Shown piece by piece: positions 24,783 to 32,870 of a stretch of DNA of 47,487 bases (the first letter of the stretch is position 1; the number at the start of each line of letters is the position of its first letter). The translations under genes and the position numbers were made by a program. The DNA is from Streptomyces phyllanthi (GTDB taxonomy: Bacteria > Actinomycetota > Actinomycetes > Streptomycetales > Streptomycetaceae): positions 1-47,487 of the forward strand of contig NZ_VJZE01000015.1 of NCBI RefSeq assembly GCF_009377205.1. Reading direction: 5' to 3'. The notes under the pieces are model-generated. The model did not search any database. It saw only the letters and a program-made list of their open reading frames with translations, and was not told the DNA's origin.

Positions 24783-25140
24783 CTGCTCCTCGACGGTGAG
24801 CCTGGGCGAGGCGGCCGCGGGTACGCGCTTCGACGACGTCAACGCGGCGACGGAGGAGGTGCTCGGCCAGGCCGCGGACGGCGGGCGCGAGGACATGGAG
24901 CGTGCCATCGCGGCCGCCCGGCGCGCCTTCGGCGAGCCTGACTGGTCGACCGGCAAGGAGCTGTACAAGCGGGCTCTCGCGCAGCTGCAGGTCGCCCTCG
25001 AAGAGGAGCGGGGGCGCGAGTTGCCCGACTCGAACACGTTCGGCCTGTGCAGTCGGCGCAAAGTGGTCAAGGAGGCGCAGGGCGTCGTCGGCGCGATCAC
25101 CCCATGGAACGTTCCGGTCGAGATCATCACGGGCCGGCGG
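24783..25140 (+). pseudogene. Aldehyde dehydrogenase remnant
   Basis: LLLDGE in one frame is followed one frame over by RFDDVNAATEEVLGQAADGG, ERAIAAARRAFGEPDWST, LAQLQVALEEERG and then, after a jump, RRKVVKEAQGVVGAITPWNVPVEI. This is the N-terminal third of an NAD-dependent ALDH with an internal deletion of roughly 50 residues and at least one frameshift. The catalytic Cys/Glu domain is absent. After about 25140 the sequence no longer matches. Confidence 0.8.
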
Positions 25141-25217
25141 TCGGCGCGGTGGCGCCGAGCGGCAGCGCGCCGACTCGTGCCGTCACGGCGTTCTTTCTTT
25201 GTTGCGGGCGCTGAGGC

Positions 25218-26156
25218 CTATGCGTGAGCGGTGGTCGCGCGCAGGTGGTTGGGGAAGGCGACACCGGTGAGTTCTTCGGAGACCGTCCACAGGCGACGGG
25301 CGGCTTCCGGGTCGCTGGCACGTGCCGTGCGGCCGACGAGGGTGGGGCTCCCGCGCCATTCGCCGCGTCCGTCGGGGCCGACGTAGGAGGCGCCGGGCAG
25401 GTCCTGGACTGCCGCGTAGAGGGGGTTGAGCGCCCCCTGGGTGGCGTCCTGGGCGAAGAAGCGGTTGACGAAGTAGCCGAACCAGCGGATGGCGACGTTG
25501 GCGTTGCCGGCCTGGATGTTGGTGTTGGACCAGCCGGGGTGCGCGGCCAGAGCGCGGATCGGCGAGCCGGTCGCCGTGAGTCGGCGCTGGAGTTCCAGGG
25601 TGAAGAGCAGGTTGGCGAGTTTGGACTGGCCGTAGGCGGTGACCGGGTTGTACTCGCTGGTCAGGTTGAGGTTCTCGAAGTGAATGCGGGGATTGTTGGC
25701 GATCTTGTGTGCGTTGGAGGCGATAGTCACGACGCGGTCGGTGATGTGGGGGAGGAGGAGGTTGGTGAGGGCGAAGTGGCCGAGGTGGTTGGTGCCGAAC
25801 TGCATCTCGAAGCCGTCCTTGGTGCTGGCTTCCGGGATGTTCATCACGCCGGCGTTGTTGACCAGCAGGTCCAGGTCGCCCTGCCAGTCGGCGGCGAACT
25901 CGCGGATGGAGGCGAGGTCGGCCAGGTCGAGACGGCGGACTTCGAGGGTGCCGCGGGCGTCGGTGATGGTGGAGGCGGCGGTTTCGCCGCGGCGGGGGTC
26001 GCGGACGCCGAGGACGACGTGGGCGCCGGCCTGGGCGAGGCCCTGGACGATGGCGAGTCCGAGGCCGCTGTTGGCTCCGGTGACGACGGCGGTGCGGCCG
26101 GTCAGGTTGGGGAGGTGGGCGGCATCCCAGTGAGGGGTGGTGGTGTTCTTGGCCAT
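25218..26156 (-). CDS. Short-chain dehydrogenase/reductase
   Basis: 312-residue NAD(P)-dependent SDR. The cofactor motif VVTGANSGLGLAI (TGxxxGxG), the NNAGVM motif, SIREFAADWQGDLD, the catalytic Ser region TIASNAHKI and YGQSK (YxxxK) are all present, with a C-terminal extension typical of retinol dehydrogenase-like or WWOX-like members. ATG 26156 (MAKNTTTP) is chosen; an upstream TTG at 26165 falls inside the -10 box. The promoter places the transcription start at or next to the ATG, suggesting a leaderless mRNA. Probably controlled by the TetR regulator at 24064-24654. Substrate unknown. Confidence 0.9.
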   Translation of the reverse strand: MAKNTTTPHWDAAHLPNLTGRTAVVTGANSGLGLAIVQGLAQAGAHVVLGVRDPRRGETAASTITDARGTLEVRRLDLADLASIREFAADWQGDLDLLVNNAGVMNIPEASTKDGFEMQFGTNHLGHFALTNLLLPHITDRVVTIASNAHKIANNPRIHFENLNLTSEYNPVTAYGQSKLANLLFTLELQRRLTATGSPIRALAAHPGWSNTNIQAGNANVAIRWFGYFVNRFFAQDATQGALNPLYAAVQDLPGASYVGPDGRGEWRGSPTLVGRTARASDPEAARRLWTVSEELTGVAFPNHLRATTAHA

Positions 26157-26163
26157 GACCCCC

Positions 26164-26199
26164 AATGTATGCAGCGCTCACTATGTTGTCAATGTTTAC
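26164..26199 (-). promoter_or_regulatory. Promoter and shared operator of the SDR gene
   Basis: Minus strand: TTGACA (26192-26187), a 17-nt spacer and TACATT (26169-26164), close to the sigma-70-type consensus. The -10 ends only 8 nt before the ATG. The TetR-gene element (ATGTTGTCAATGTTTAC at 26183-26199) overlaps the -35, a good position for repression. Confidence 0.7.
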
Positions 26200-26980
26200 T
26201 ATGTGGGTGTTGCCCACACGGCTGTGGGAAGAGTTCAGGACGCTGCCCGCCCAGTGGGAGGACGGCTCTGACGGGCGCCGAAGAACACCCGGCTTCGGCT
26301 CGTCTTCGTCGAGGAGACGGATGAAGGAGACGGCATGCGCCAGGCCATGGACAAGGAACCCGGTCAACAGGGCCAGGGCAAGGAGCCCTGCCGGCGACGC
26401 GCCGCGTGAGCGACCGGTCAACCGTTTGATGGTCACCAGACATTCGCGTTCCGTCTCCACTCGAAGCCCGACCAAGGGCGCCGGGCGGGCGCCCCCTCCC
26501 GGCTCCCGTCCGCCCAACCACCGGCCGCGCTACCGGGATGTTGCGATCTTGGTCGCGAAATCGTGCACGGACCCGCGCTGCGCCTGGCGAGCACACGGAT
26601 GCCGCGCCGCTGGTCGAACCCGTGACTGCAGGTTGCCCGCGGCCTTGCTGAGCGTTTCCCACGTGTCGTCGACGGAGCCATCCAGACGTCGAATTCCGCT
26701 CACGATGACCGCCTCACTCCGCGTGGGCCGATCGCCCACGGTGAACCCCCGCCCGACTCACTCCCGCTTGACGATCAGGTCCGCATTCATCGGCGGGTGA
26801 CCGCGCTGCGGGCCGTCCGGACCCATGGGTGGTGGCCCGCCGCGTGGCCGGGATCACCGGATCGGCCGCGACATCGTGATGGGTGCTGCCATGGTCTGAA
26901 CGAGGGGTACCGGGACAGCCGGCGGACGGTCCGGCGTGTGCCGCCGTTCCAGCAGGACGTCGTTCGATTTCAGCATGTGC
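26200..26980. other. Gene-poor stretch with possible coding relics
   Basis: No convincing gene is seen. On the minus strand, about 26440-26290 could encode a peptide with one membrane helix (GLLALALLTGFLVHGLAHAV) but has no sensible stop. About 26715-26620 reads VIVSGIRRLDGSVDDTWETL with some codon bias. Both look like fragments of lost genes. Confidence 0.4.
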
Positions 26981-26981
26981 T

Positions 26982-27017
26982 TGCGAGGAACCCCGGGGCT
27001 TCGGGCGGTTCCTCGCA
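26982..27017. terminator. Stem-loop after SDR gene
   Basis: TGCGAGGAACC (26982-26992) and GGTTCCTCGCA (27007-27017) are an exact 11-bp inverted repeat with a 14-nt G/C-rich loop, located 45 bp after the stop of the minus-strand SDR gene. Confidence 0.7.
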
Positions 27018-27061
27018 TTCTCTGGCTCGCGGCGATCAGGTCATGATCCGCGCGTATGCGC

Positions 27062-27733
27062 TCACCAAGGCCCGCCCGGCATCGCGTGCACGATCTCTGC
27101 CTGGTCGCGCTTGGTGTGCGCCTGCCAGTAGTGCTCGGCGATCGTGGCCGCCTCCGTGCCGGGGCCCGAGCCGATCATGACGCCGATGGCCACATGGGTG
27201 GCGTGGACGCCGTGTTCGGCCAGATCGACGTTGAGCGCCAGGGCGTAGTTGCGCAGCGCCGCCGCGGCGATCCCGATGGAGCCGAACGTCCCGCCCAGCG
27301 GCCGGACCGACGACGCCCCGGTGGACAGCAGCAGTGTGCCGCTGCCACGGCGGAGCATGCCGGGGAGCACCTGGCTGACGGCAGTGAGGGCGCCGTACAC
27401 GTAGTGCTCGAACTGCGGCTGAAGGTCCTCGCGGGCGGTCTCCAGGACGCTGACGCCGCCGAGGGCGTGGTTGGCCGGGGAGTACTCCAGGACGTCGATC
27501 GGTCCGAAACGGCTCTCGGCGGCGGCCAGCGCCTCGCGCAGAGTGTCCGGGCGGGTCACGTCCGCGGTGAAACCGGCCGCCTGAATGCCCTCGTCGGCAA
27601 GCTGGGCGACAAGGTCGTCGAGCTTGTCCCGGGAGCGGGCGAGAAGGGCGACGTCGAACCCTTCGGATCCGAAGCGGCGGGCGATGGCCAGACCCATTCC
27701 AGGGCCGGCTCCGACGATGGCGATCACTGGCAT
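27062..27733 (-). CDS. Atypical SDR-fold protein
   Basis: 223 residues with a Rossmann start IVGAGPGMGLAIARRFGSEG and LARSRDKLDDL, so nucleotide binding is likely. The usual NNAG is replaced by YSPAN. In the expected YxxxK position the sequence reads F150-G-S-I-G154 (GGTFGSIGIAAAALRNYAL), so both catalytic residues are changed. AGGAGTG lies about 7 nt before ATG 27733. It is divergent from a TetR gene with a palindromic operator between them, so it is probably the main target of that regulator. It may be a sensor or a redox enzyme with altered chemistry. Confidence 0.8.
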   Translation of the reverse strand: MPVIAIVGAGPGMGLAIARRFGSEGFDVALLARSRDKLDDLVAQLADEGIQAAGFTADVTRPDTLREALAAAESRFGPIDVLEYSPANHALGGVSVLETAREDLQPQFEHYVYGALTAVSQVLPGMLRRGSGTLLLSTGASSVRPLGGTFGSIGIAAAALRNYALALNVDLAEHGVHATHVAIGVMIGSGPGTEAATIAEHYWQAHTKRDQAEIVHAMPGGPW

Positions 27734-27776
27734 GAACGGCACTCCTGTCAACAGTGAAGAAAAAGGGGAGGGGCCC

Positions 27777-27822
27777 CTCATGTTTCCGGGTCTCAACGGT
27801 AACATGAGAACCCCCTCATGTT
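27777..27822. promoter_or_regulatory. TetR operator between divergent SDR and TetR genes
   Basis: AACATGAG (27801-27808), 6 nt, CTCATGTT (27815-27822) form a perfect dyad. A third half-site CTCATGTT lies at 27777-27784, itself inverted to the 27801 copy. The array covers both divergent promoters. Confidence 0.75.
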
Positions 27823-27836
27823 GATAGGCTGCGGAC

Positions 27837-28526
27837 ATGGACATCGATCCGCCCTCCGTCACCGCGGGGCCCCCGCCCGCCAGGCCGTTGCGGCGCGACG
27901 CCCAGCGCAACCGCGACACCCTCCTCGCGGCGGCTCGTCGCGCCTTCGCGGAGGAGGGGCTGGGGGCGTCCCTCGAACAGGTGGCGAAACAGGCCGGGTT
28001 GGCCATCGGCACCCTGTACCGGCACTTCCCCACCCGGCTCGATCTGGTCCAGGCGGTCTTCGCTGACAAGCTCGGCGTCTGGTACGAGGCGGCGGAGCGG
28101 GCGGTCGTCATGGACGACACCTGGGAGGGCTTCTGCTTCTTCCTGGAGACGATGTGCGAACTCCAGTCGGGCGACCGGGGGTTCAGTGGCCTGGCGGGAA
28201 CCCGGCTGCCGGAGGTCGCCTGCCTGGCCGGAACCCAGACCCGTATCCATGAGCTCGGTATCCGCATCGTCGAGCGCGCCCAGGAGCAGGGCACGCTGCG
28301 CCCGGACGTCACACCCGAGGACGTGGCCTTCGTGATCTGGTCCGTCGGCCGCGTCTCCGAGGCGACCCAGGACGTGGCTCCGGAGGTGTGGCGACGCCAT
28401 CTGTACCTGCTGCTCGAGGGGTTCCGCGCCGGACGCGTCCATCCGCTGCCCGTACCGTCACTGACTCCGGAGCAGTTGTACGAGGCCATGGCGCGCCCGG
28501 GTGATCTGATGGGCCGCACTCCCTGA
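27837..28526 (+). CDS. TetR/AcrR-family regulator
   Basis: 229 residues. After a Pro-rich lead the HTH (about 22-70) reads RDTLLAAARRAFAEEGLGASLEQVAKQAGLAIGTLYRHF split by the usual turn, followed by PTRLDLVQAVFADKL. The C-terminal domain (TetR_C, about 90-200) includes ARPGDLMGRTP near its end. No strong Shine-Dalgarno precedes ATG 27837, and the operator dyad ends 14 bp upstream, so autoregulation is likely. Divergent from the atypical SDR gene. Confidence 0.9.
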   Translation: MDIDPPSVTAGPPPARPLRRDAQRNRDTLLAAARRAFAEEGLGASLEQVAKQAGLAIGTLYRHFPTRLDLVQAVFADKLGVWYEAAERAVVMDDTWEGFCFFLETMCELQSGDRGFSGLAGTRLPEVACLAGTQTRIHELGIRIVERAQEQGTLRPDVTPEDVAFVIWSVGRVSEATQDVAPEVWRRHLYLLLEGFRAGRVHPLPVPSLTPEQLYEAMARPGDLMGRTP

Positions 28527-28573
28527 CATCGAGCCACTGTGCGCAGGGGCGGAAGGCGCCGGGACGAACCGTG

Positions 28574-28821
28574 CTAGCCGTCCCCCTCAACGGGGCCGAG
28601 CGGGGTCGTCATCTGTGAGAAGACCACCCCCGCCAGGGCGCTCGAGAGGGATGAGCCGATGGTCCGGGCGAGGGGATTGAGGCTGTTGGCCGCCGCCGTC
28701 TGGGACAGTGGCACCGCGTAGCTGGTGGCGACGACGAAGGCGCCCAGCATCAGCGTTGCCTTCGGTCCCATCTGCCCGACACGCGGGCCGATGCCCCCGA
28801 CACCACCATCATCACCAGGCC
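28574..28821 (-). pseudogene. MFS transporter C-terminal remnant
   Basis: GLVMMVVSGASAR in one frame shifts at about 28780 to MGPKATLMLGAFVVATSYAVP, and the sequence ends ARTIGSSLSSALAGVVFSQMTT and a stop at 28574. This is one loop and about three helices of an MFS permease C-terminal half, with a frameshift; the rest is missing. Confidence 0.7.
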
Positions 28822-29028
28822 TACTCGGCCGCCGAACAGGACCTTGCCGCCGCGCTGGAGGAGCGTCTGCCGGCGTCGGCAGACCGGCCCCTGCGGGCCC
28901 AGGTCCTGGCCACGGCGTTCCTCGCCACCCTGCGCGTGGTGCTGCACAGGTTCACCGTGGATCCCGAGCAGGACACCACGGCGCTCATCCACCAGGCTGT
29001 TGCCGTCCTCCGCGAGAGTTTCGGGTAG
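28822..29028 (+). pseudogene. TetR C-terminal-domain remnant
   Basis: From 28822 the plus strand reads YSAAEQDLAAALEERLPA, VLATAFLATLRVVLHRFTVD and TALIHQAVAVLRESFG then stop. This is the last 68 residues of a TetR-type regulator, without the HTH domain. It abuts the MFS remnant on the opposite strand, so a regulator/transporter pair was probably reduced by one deletion. Confidence 0.65.
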
Positions 29029-29308
29029 GTCGGGCTCTACCGTGACACGCTCGGCCTCACTGAGGCGGCGTGATCGACCTGGTCAGGGCGCCTCACCTGA
29101 TGGCGGACTTGGCCGTACTTGATATTGATCTCCGCCTGCGACACCGGCCTGGTCCGGCCCGCACCAAGTCCGCGACCGGCGCGCCGCCCGGCCCATGCCC
29201 TCGCCTCTGTCACCGTGTGCGGGAGCCGCACCACGGCCTTGTCCCCGGGCGACTCGTCCCGTTAGCTTGCGGCGGGTATCGGAGGACAGCTCGAGGCGAG
29301 GCGTACCA
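29029..29308. other. Intergenic region before first LacI gene
   Basis: 280 bp without a convincing gene. A minus-strand stretch at about 29145-29050 reads SQAEINIKYGQVRHQVR and may be a relic. No copy of the 17-bp LacI-type palindrome was found here. GAGGCGAG at about 29293 serves the LacI start. Confidence 0.4.
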
Positions 29309-30349
29309 GTGGCAGGTCAGGGCAGGACACACCGGGAGGCGCAGTACGGCCTGCTGACCAGCATCGCCGGCGAGGCCGGGGTGTCACTCAGCACGGTGTC
29401 CAAGGTGGTGCACCGGCGTCCTGACGTCGGTGCGGCGACACGCGTCCGGGTCGAGGAGCTGCTGACGCGACACGGGTATGTCCGCCCGGGGGAGCCGGAC
29501 CCCGCGGTGCCGCGTCAGATCATCGCGGTGTTCCGTGACCTGTCCGGGCCGTACACCCTGGAGGTCGTCCGCGGGATCGTGGACGCGGCGGACGACCTCG
29601 GCATCGACGTGGTGACGGGAACGACCGCCCATCGCTCGATCTCCCAGTGGCTTCAGGAGTGCGTGGCGCTCGGCGCGGCCGGGATGATCATCGTGATCTC
29701 GATGCTGGCCGAGGAGGACCAACGCCGAATCGTCGAACAGCGCCTTCCGGTGGTGCTGATCGATCCGCTCAGCGCGCCGAGCCACGACATCCCGAGCATC
29801 GGGGTCACGAACTGGAGCGGGGCGAGGGACGCGGTGCAGCACCTGCTGGGGCTCGGGCACACCCGGATCGGCATGGTCGCGGGCCGGTCGCACTCGCTGG
29901 CCGGGGCGGCACGGCTGCATGGCTACCGGGCCGCGCTGGAGGAGGCCGGTATCGCCTACGACCCCACGATCGTGCGCTCGACCGACTTCGACTACGACGA
30001 GTCCCTCGCCGCCAGCCTGCAGATCCTGCGCTCGGCCGACCCGCCCACGGCAGTCTTCGCGGCCAGCGACGCACAGGCGCTCGGTGTCCTGGAAGCCGCC
30101 CGACAAGCGGGGTTCGCCGTCCCCGACGACCTGGCGGTCATGTCCTTCGACGACACCCTCGTGGCGGCCATGGCCTGCCCACCACTGAGCGCGGTACGCC
30201 AGCCCTTCGAGGAACTGGGCAACGAGGCGACCCGGGTGCTGATGCGGCTCGCCGAGGGCAAGCCGCCGGCGTCGTCGCGGATCGAGCTCGCGACGGAACT
30301 CGTCCTGCGCACGTCGACATCCGTACGCCGGCCGGTCACCACCCTGTAA
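29309..30349 (+). CDS. LacI-family regulator (paralogue 1)
   Basis: 346 residues from GTG 29309 (GAGGCGAGGCG upstream). The HTH is at the N-terminus: YGLLTSIAGEAGVSLSTVSK, then VVHRRPDVGAATR, with an unusual Tyr-Gly-Leu-Leu lead instead of the usual TIxDVA start. The periplasmic-binding-type core (about 65-335) reads FRDLSGPYTLEVVRGI, IGVTNWSGARDAVQHLL, GRSHSLAGAARLHGYRAAL, FAASDAQALGVLEAA and MSFDDTLVAAMACPPLSAVRQP. It is closely similar along its length to the LacI protein at 32871-33917, with a near-identical recognition helix (VSLSTVSK versus VSLATVSK). Its 3' end faces the GH95 gene 25 bp away. Confidence 0.92.
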   Translation: MAGQGRTHREAQYGLLTSIAGEAGVSLSTVSKVVHRRPDVGAATRVRVEELLTRHGYVRPGEPDPAVPRQIIAVFRDLSGPYTLEVVRGIVDAADDLGIDVVTGTTAHRSISQWLQECVALGAAGMIIVISMLAEEDQRRIVEQRLPVVLIDPLSAPSHDIPSIGVTNWSGARDAVQHLLGLGHTRIGMVAGRSHSLAGAARLHGYRAALEEAGIAYDPTIVRSTDFDYDESLAASLQILRSADPPTAVFAASDAQALGVLEAARQAGFAVPDDLAVMSFDDTLVAAMACPPLSAVRQPFEELGNEATRVLMRLAEGKPPASSRIELATELVLRTSTSVRRPVTTL

Positions 30350-30374
30350 CGGCCAACAGGTGCTCCCGGCGGTG

Positions 30375-32642
30375 TCAGGCGAACGGGAGTATCACCCCGG
30401 TGGGGGAGTGGGACAGCAGGCGCAGGGTCTGCCGCGAGTCCATGGCACCACGGCACACGAGGGCGATGTCCCGCTCGCGCGGCGACGTCAGCACCACCCG
30501 GACGACACCCTCCCGTACGTCCCAGCTCAGCTCGTCGACGCGCACCCCGGCCCGGGTCTCGACGCCGCGCAGACTGCCGCTCGGCCATTCCGGGGGCAGT
30601 GCCGGAAGCACCTCGACGATGCCCGGCCGGGAGTCCACGAGCATCTCCGTGACGACGGCGGGCAGACAGTGTGCGGCGTCCGCGTTGTAGATCTCCAGAT
30701 CGGGGTTGTGTGAGGTCATCAGTGACCGGAAGACCATGTTCCGGCCGAGGATCTTGAGGATGTTGGCCTTCGCCGTTCCGCCGTCCTTCAGTCGCGCGGC
30801 GACCAGGGCGCGGTGCAGGCTGCCGTGCGCGGACGTGTTCTCGTCGCCGCGCCGCAGCAGCGCTTCGCGTGCGGCGGCGGCCAGGTCGGGCGTGTCGTCC
30901 GGGGTGATGTCGTGCAGGGGCCACACCGGGTAGAGGTGGCTGATGTGCCGGTGGTCCTCCGCGGTCGCCAGTCCTGGCCACGCCCACTCGGCGAGTGCCC
31001 CGTGGTCGTCGACGCGGTACGGCGGCAGCCGCTCGGCCAGCGCGCGCCAGCGGTCGGCCGCCGCCTGCTCGACGCCGAGATGCGCGCAGACGCCGGCGGC
31101 GGTGGTGAGCGCGTGCCGGGCCGCGGCGACATCCATGGTGGCGTTGACCCCGGCCACGCCCGGCCCGTCCTTCGGGCCCACCTCGGGGGAGTAGGACGGG
31201 ACCAGGACGGCGTGCCCGTCGTCGTCCTCGCGGGTGAGGAAGTCCTCGAAGAAGACGGCGGCCTCGACGAGCCACGGTGCGAGCGTCCCGGCGAGGAAGG
31301 CGTCGTCGCCGGTCGCCTGCCAGTACTCGTACAGCGGGTACAGCAGCCAGTCGGCGCCCGCCAGCCACATCGTCCAGGGCCAGTCGTCGTCGAGGTGGAA
31401 CAGCAGCCCGTGCTCTCCGTCGGTCCGGCTCGGTGCGAGGATGCCGCGGGTGCCGTAGATCGTGCGGGCGTTGGTGCGCCAGTCGTCGATCTGCGCGCCG
31501 ATCAACGCGGCGTACGGCGCGATCAGTTCGGGCATGCCGGTAAGGACCGCCCCGGCCATCTGGAGGTTGATGTTGGCGTCGGTGGTGTAGTCGCCGGACC
31601 AGGCGGCGCCCCAGGCCCCCAGCCACAGTCCGGTCAGCCGGGGCGGAAGGACTCCGCTCGAGCTCAGCAGAAGGTAGCGGCCGGAGTGGAACAGCGCTTC
31701 GACCAGGGCGGGGTTCAGCGTTTCGGGGTCGGCCAGGGCGAGCAGCTCACCCACGGGGAGCGGACTGTCGCCGTCGGACGCGCCCAGGGTGAGCTCCGCC
31801 CGGCCGTAGAGCTCGCCGTGGACGGGAGCGTGGCGGGCGAGCAACGCGTCGTACTCGGCGGGCAGCGCGAGCAGCGCCGTGCGCAGCCCCGTGACGTCCA
31901 CGGGAGTCGGCGACCGGTCCATCCGGGTCAGCAGCACCACGCGCGTCGCTCCCTCGACGCGGGCCGCGTCTGCCTTCACCGTGACCCGGCCACCGGTGAC
32001 GACGGCCCGGGTCACGCCGGCGAACTCCGCCGCACCGGGTCCGGGCGGATACGCCCCCACCACGGTGAGGCACGCCTCACCGTCCCCGGTGGCCTCGGCG
32101 GACGACGAGAAGGTGACCTCGGGCGGTCGGCCGGGAAGCTCGCCGGAGAGCCGTACGACCAGGTCGAGCCGCGGACCGGTGATCTCGACGACCGCGACGG
32201 CGTCGGTGCGCGAGACGAACGCACGCCGCTGCCATTCCCGCTCCCCGTCGGTCCAGGTGACCCGCACCTCGCCGGTGGTGAAGTCCGTGCCGCGGTGGTA
32301 ACCCTCCACCGGGCCCGCCTCCGCTTGAGCGTCCAGGTGGAGCACGTGCCCGGGGTGGAAGGACTGGGTCCAGGCCATCGCCCTGCCGTCGGAGAACTCG
32401 CGCTGGGCCCGCTCCCGGTCCCCGGCCAGGATCAGATCGCGGACGTGCTCGAGACGGTCGGCGACGGCCGGCGGGCGCATCGTGAGGGACTCGTTGGGGA
32501 GGACGTAACGGTGGTGGTTGTGAACGATCCGCTCCTGGTGGGGATGCCCGAACACCATGATCCCGTACTCGCCGTTGCCGGAGAGGAAGGCGTTCTCCCA
32601 GCGGTCGGCGGGCTGGGTGTCGTGGACGCTGTGCACCGGCAT
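30375..32642 (-). CDS. Glycoside hydrolase family 95 (alpha-L-fucosidase-type)
   Basis: 755 residues, no signal peptide, so probably cytoplasmic. The N-terminal super-sandwich domain starts WENAFLSGNGEYGIMVFGHP. The alpha/alpha-barrel has TTDANINLQMAG, whose N357 and N359 correspond to the paired catalytic asparagines of GH95; the acid Glu is probably E487 in SPEVGP and the third acidic residue D620 in ARLKDGG. The usual GWSxxWK segment is replaced by AHGSLHRAL. GH95 enzymes invert alpha-1,2-L-fucosides or alpha-L-galactosides; L-fuconate dehydratase nearby favours fucose. GGGAGG precedes the ATG. A LacI-type palindrome sits 81 bp upstream. Confidence 0.87.
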   Translation of the reverse strand: MPVHSVHDTQPADRWENAFLSGNGEYGIMVFGHPHQERIVHNHHRYVLPNESLTMRPPAVADRLEHVRDLILAGDRERAQREFSDGRAMAWTQSFHPGHVLHLDAQAEAGPVEGYHRGTDFTTGEVRVTWTDGEREWQRRAFVSRTDAVAVVEITGPRLDLVVRLSGELPGRPPEVTFSSSAEATGDGEACLTVVGAYPPGPGAAEFAGVTRAVVTGGRVTVKADAARVEGATRVVLLTRMDRSPTPVDVTGLRTALLALPAEYDALLARHAPVHGELYGRAELTLGASDGDSPLPVGELLALADPETLNPALVEALFHSGRYLLLSSSGVLPPRLTGLWLGAWGAAWSGDYTTDANINLQMAGAVLTGMPELIAPYAALIGAQIDDWRTNARTIYGTRGILAPSRTDGEHGLLFHLDDDWPWTMWLAGADWLLYPLYEYWQATGDDAFLAGTLAPWLVEAAVFFEDFLTREDDDGHAVLVPSYSPEVGPKDGPGVAGVNATMDVAAARHALTTAAGVCAHLGVEQAAADRWRALAERLPPYRVDDHGALAEWAWPGLATAEDHRHISHLYPVWPLHDITPDDTPDLAAAAREALLRRGDENTSAHGSLHRALVAARLKDGGTAKANILKILGRNMVFRSLMTSHNPDLEIYNADAAHCLPAVVTEMLVDSRPGIVEVLPALPPEWPSGSLRGVETRAGVRVDELSWDVREGVVRVVLTSPRERDIALVCRGAMDSRQTLRLLSHSPTGVILPFA

Positions 32643-32722
32643 GTCCCGGCCTCCCGGATAGCGGCGTGCCTGAGCGGCTCGAACAGGGTGCGGGGAGCCT
32701 ACAAGAGTTCACCACTCGGATT

Positions 32723-32739
32723 GCGAAAGTCTTTCGCAG
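32723..32739. promoter_or_regulatory. LacI-type operator 1 (GH95 / LacI intergenic)
   Basis: TGCGAAAG-T-CTTTCGCA, a perfect 8+8 palindrome around one central base. It overlaps the -35 region of the GH95 gene, whose likely -10 TAGGCT is at 32701-32696 on the minus strand, and lies 132 bp before the second LacI gene. Related copies are at 34012 and 42482. Confidence 0.8.
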
Positions 32740-32870
32740 TCCGACCGTCATCGAATCACCGCAGGTGGAAGGGGCTTCGGGTCCTTTTGCCACCGCTTCG
32801 GTGATCGAACTTGTGTGTACCTTCACTGCGCGTACAGCCCGCGGATGTCGACAGGGAGGTCCACGCCGAA

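Noticed and set aside
26165..26440. Small membrane protein on the minus strand (one predicted helix)
   Set aside because: The frame has no stop before running as a shadow through the SDR gene, and no good ribosome-binding site, so it was kept only as a possible relic.
29029..29308. Insertion-sequence end upstream of the first LacI gene
   Set aside because: No terminal inverted repeats, target duplication or transposase sequence could be found.
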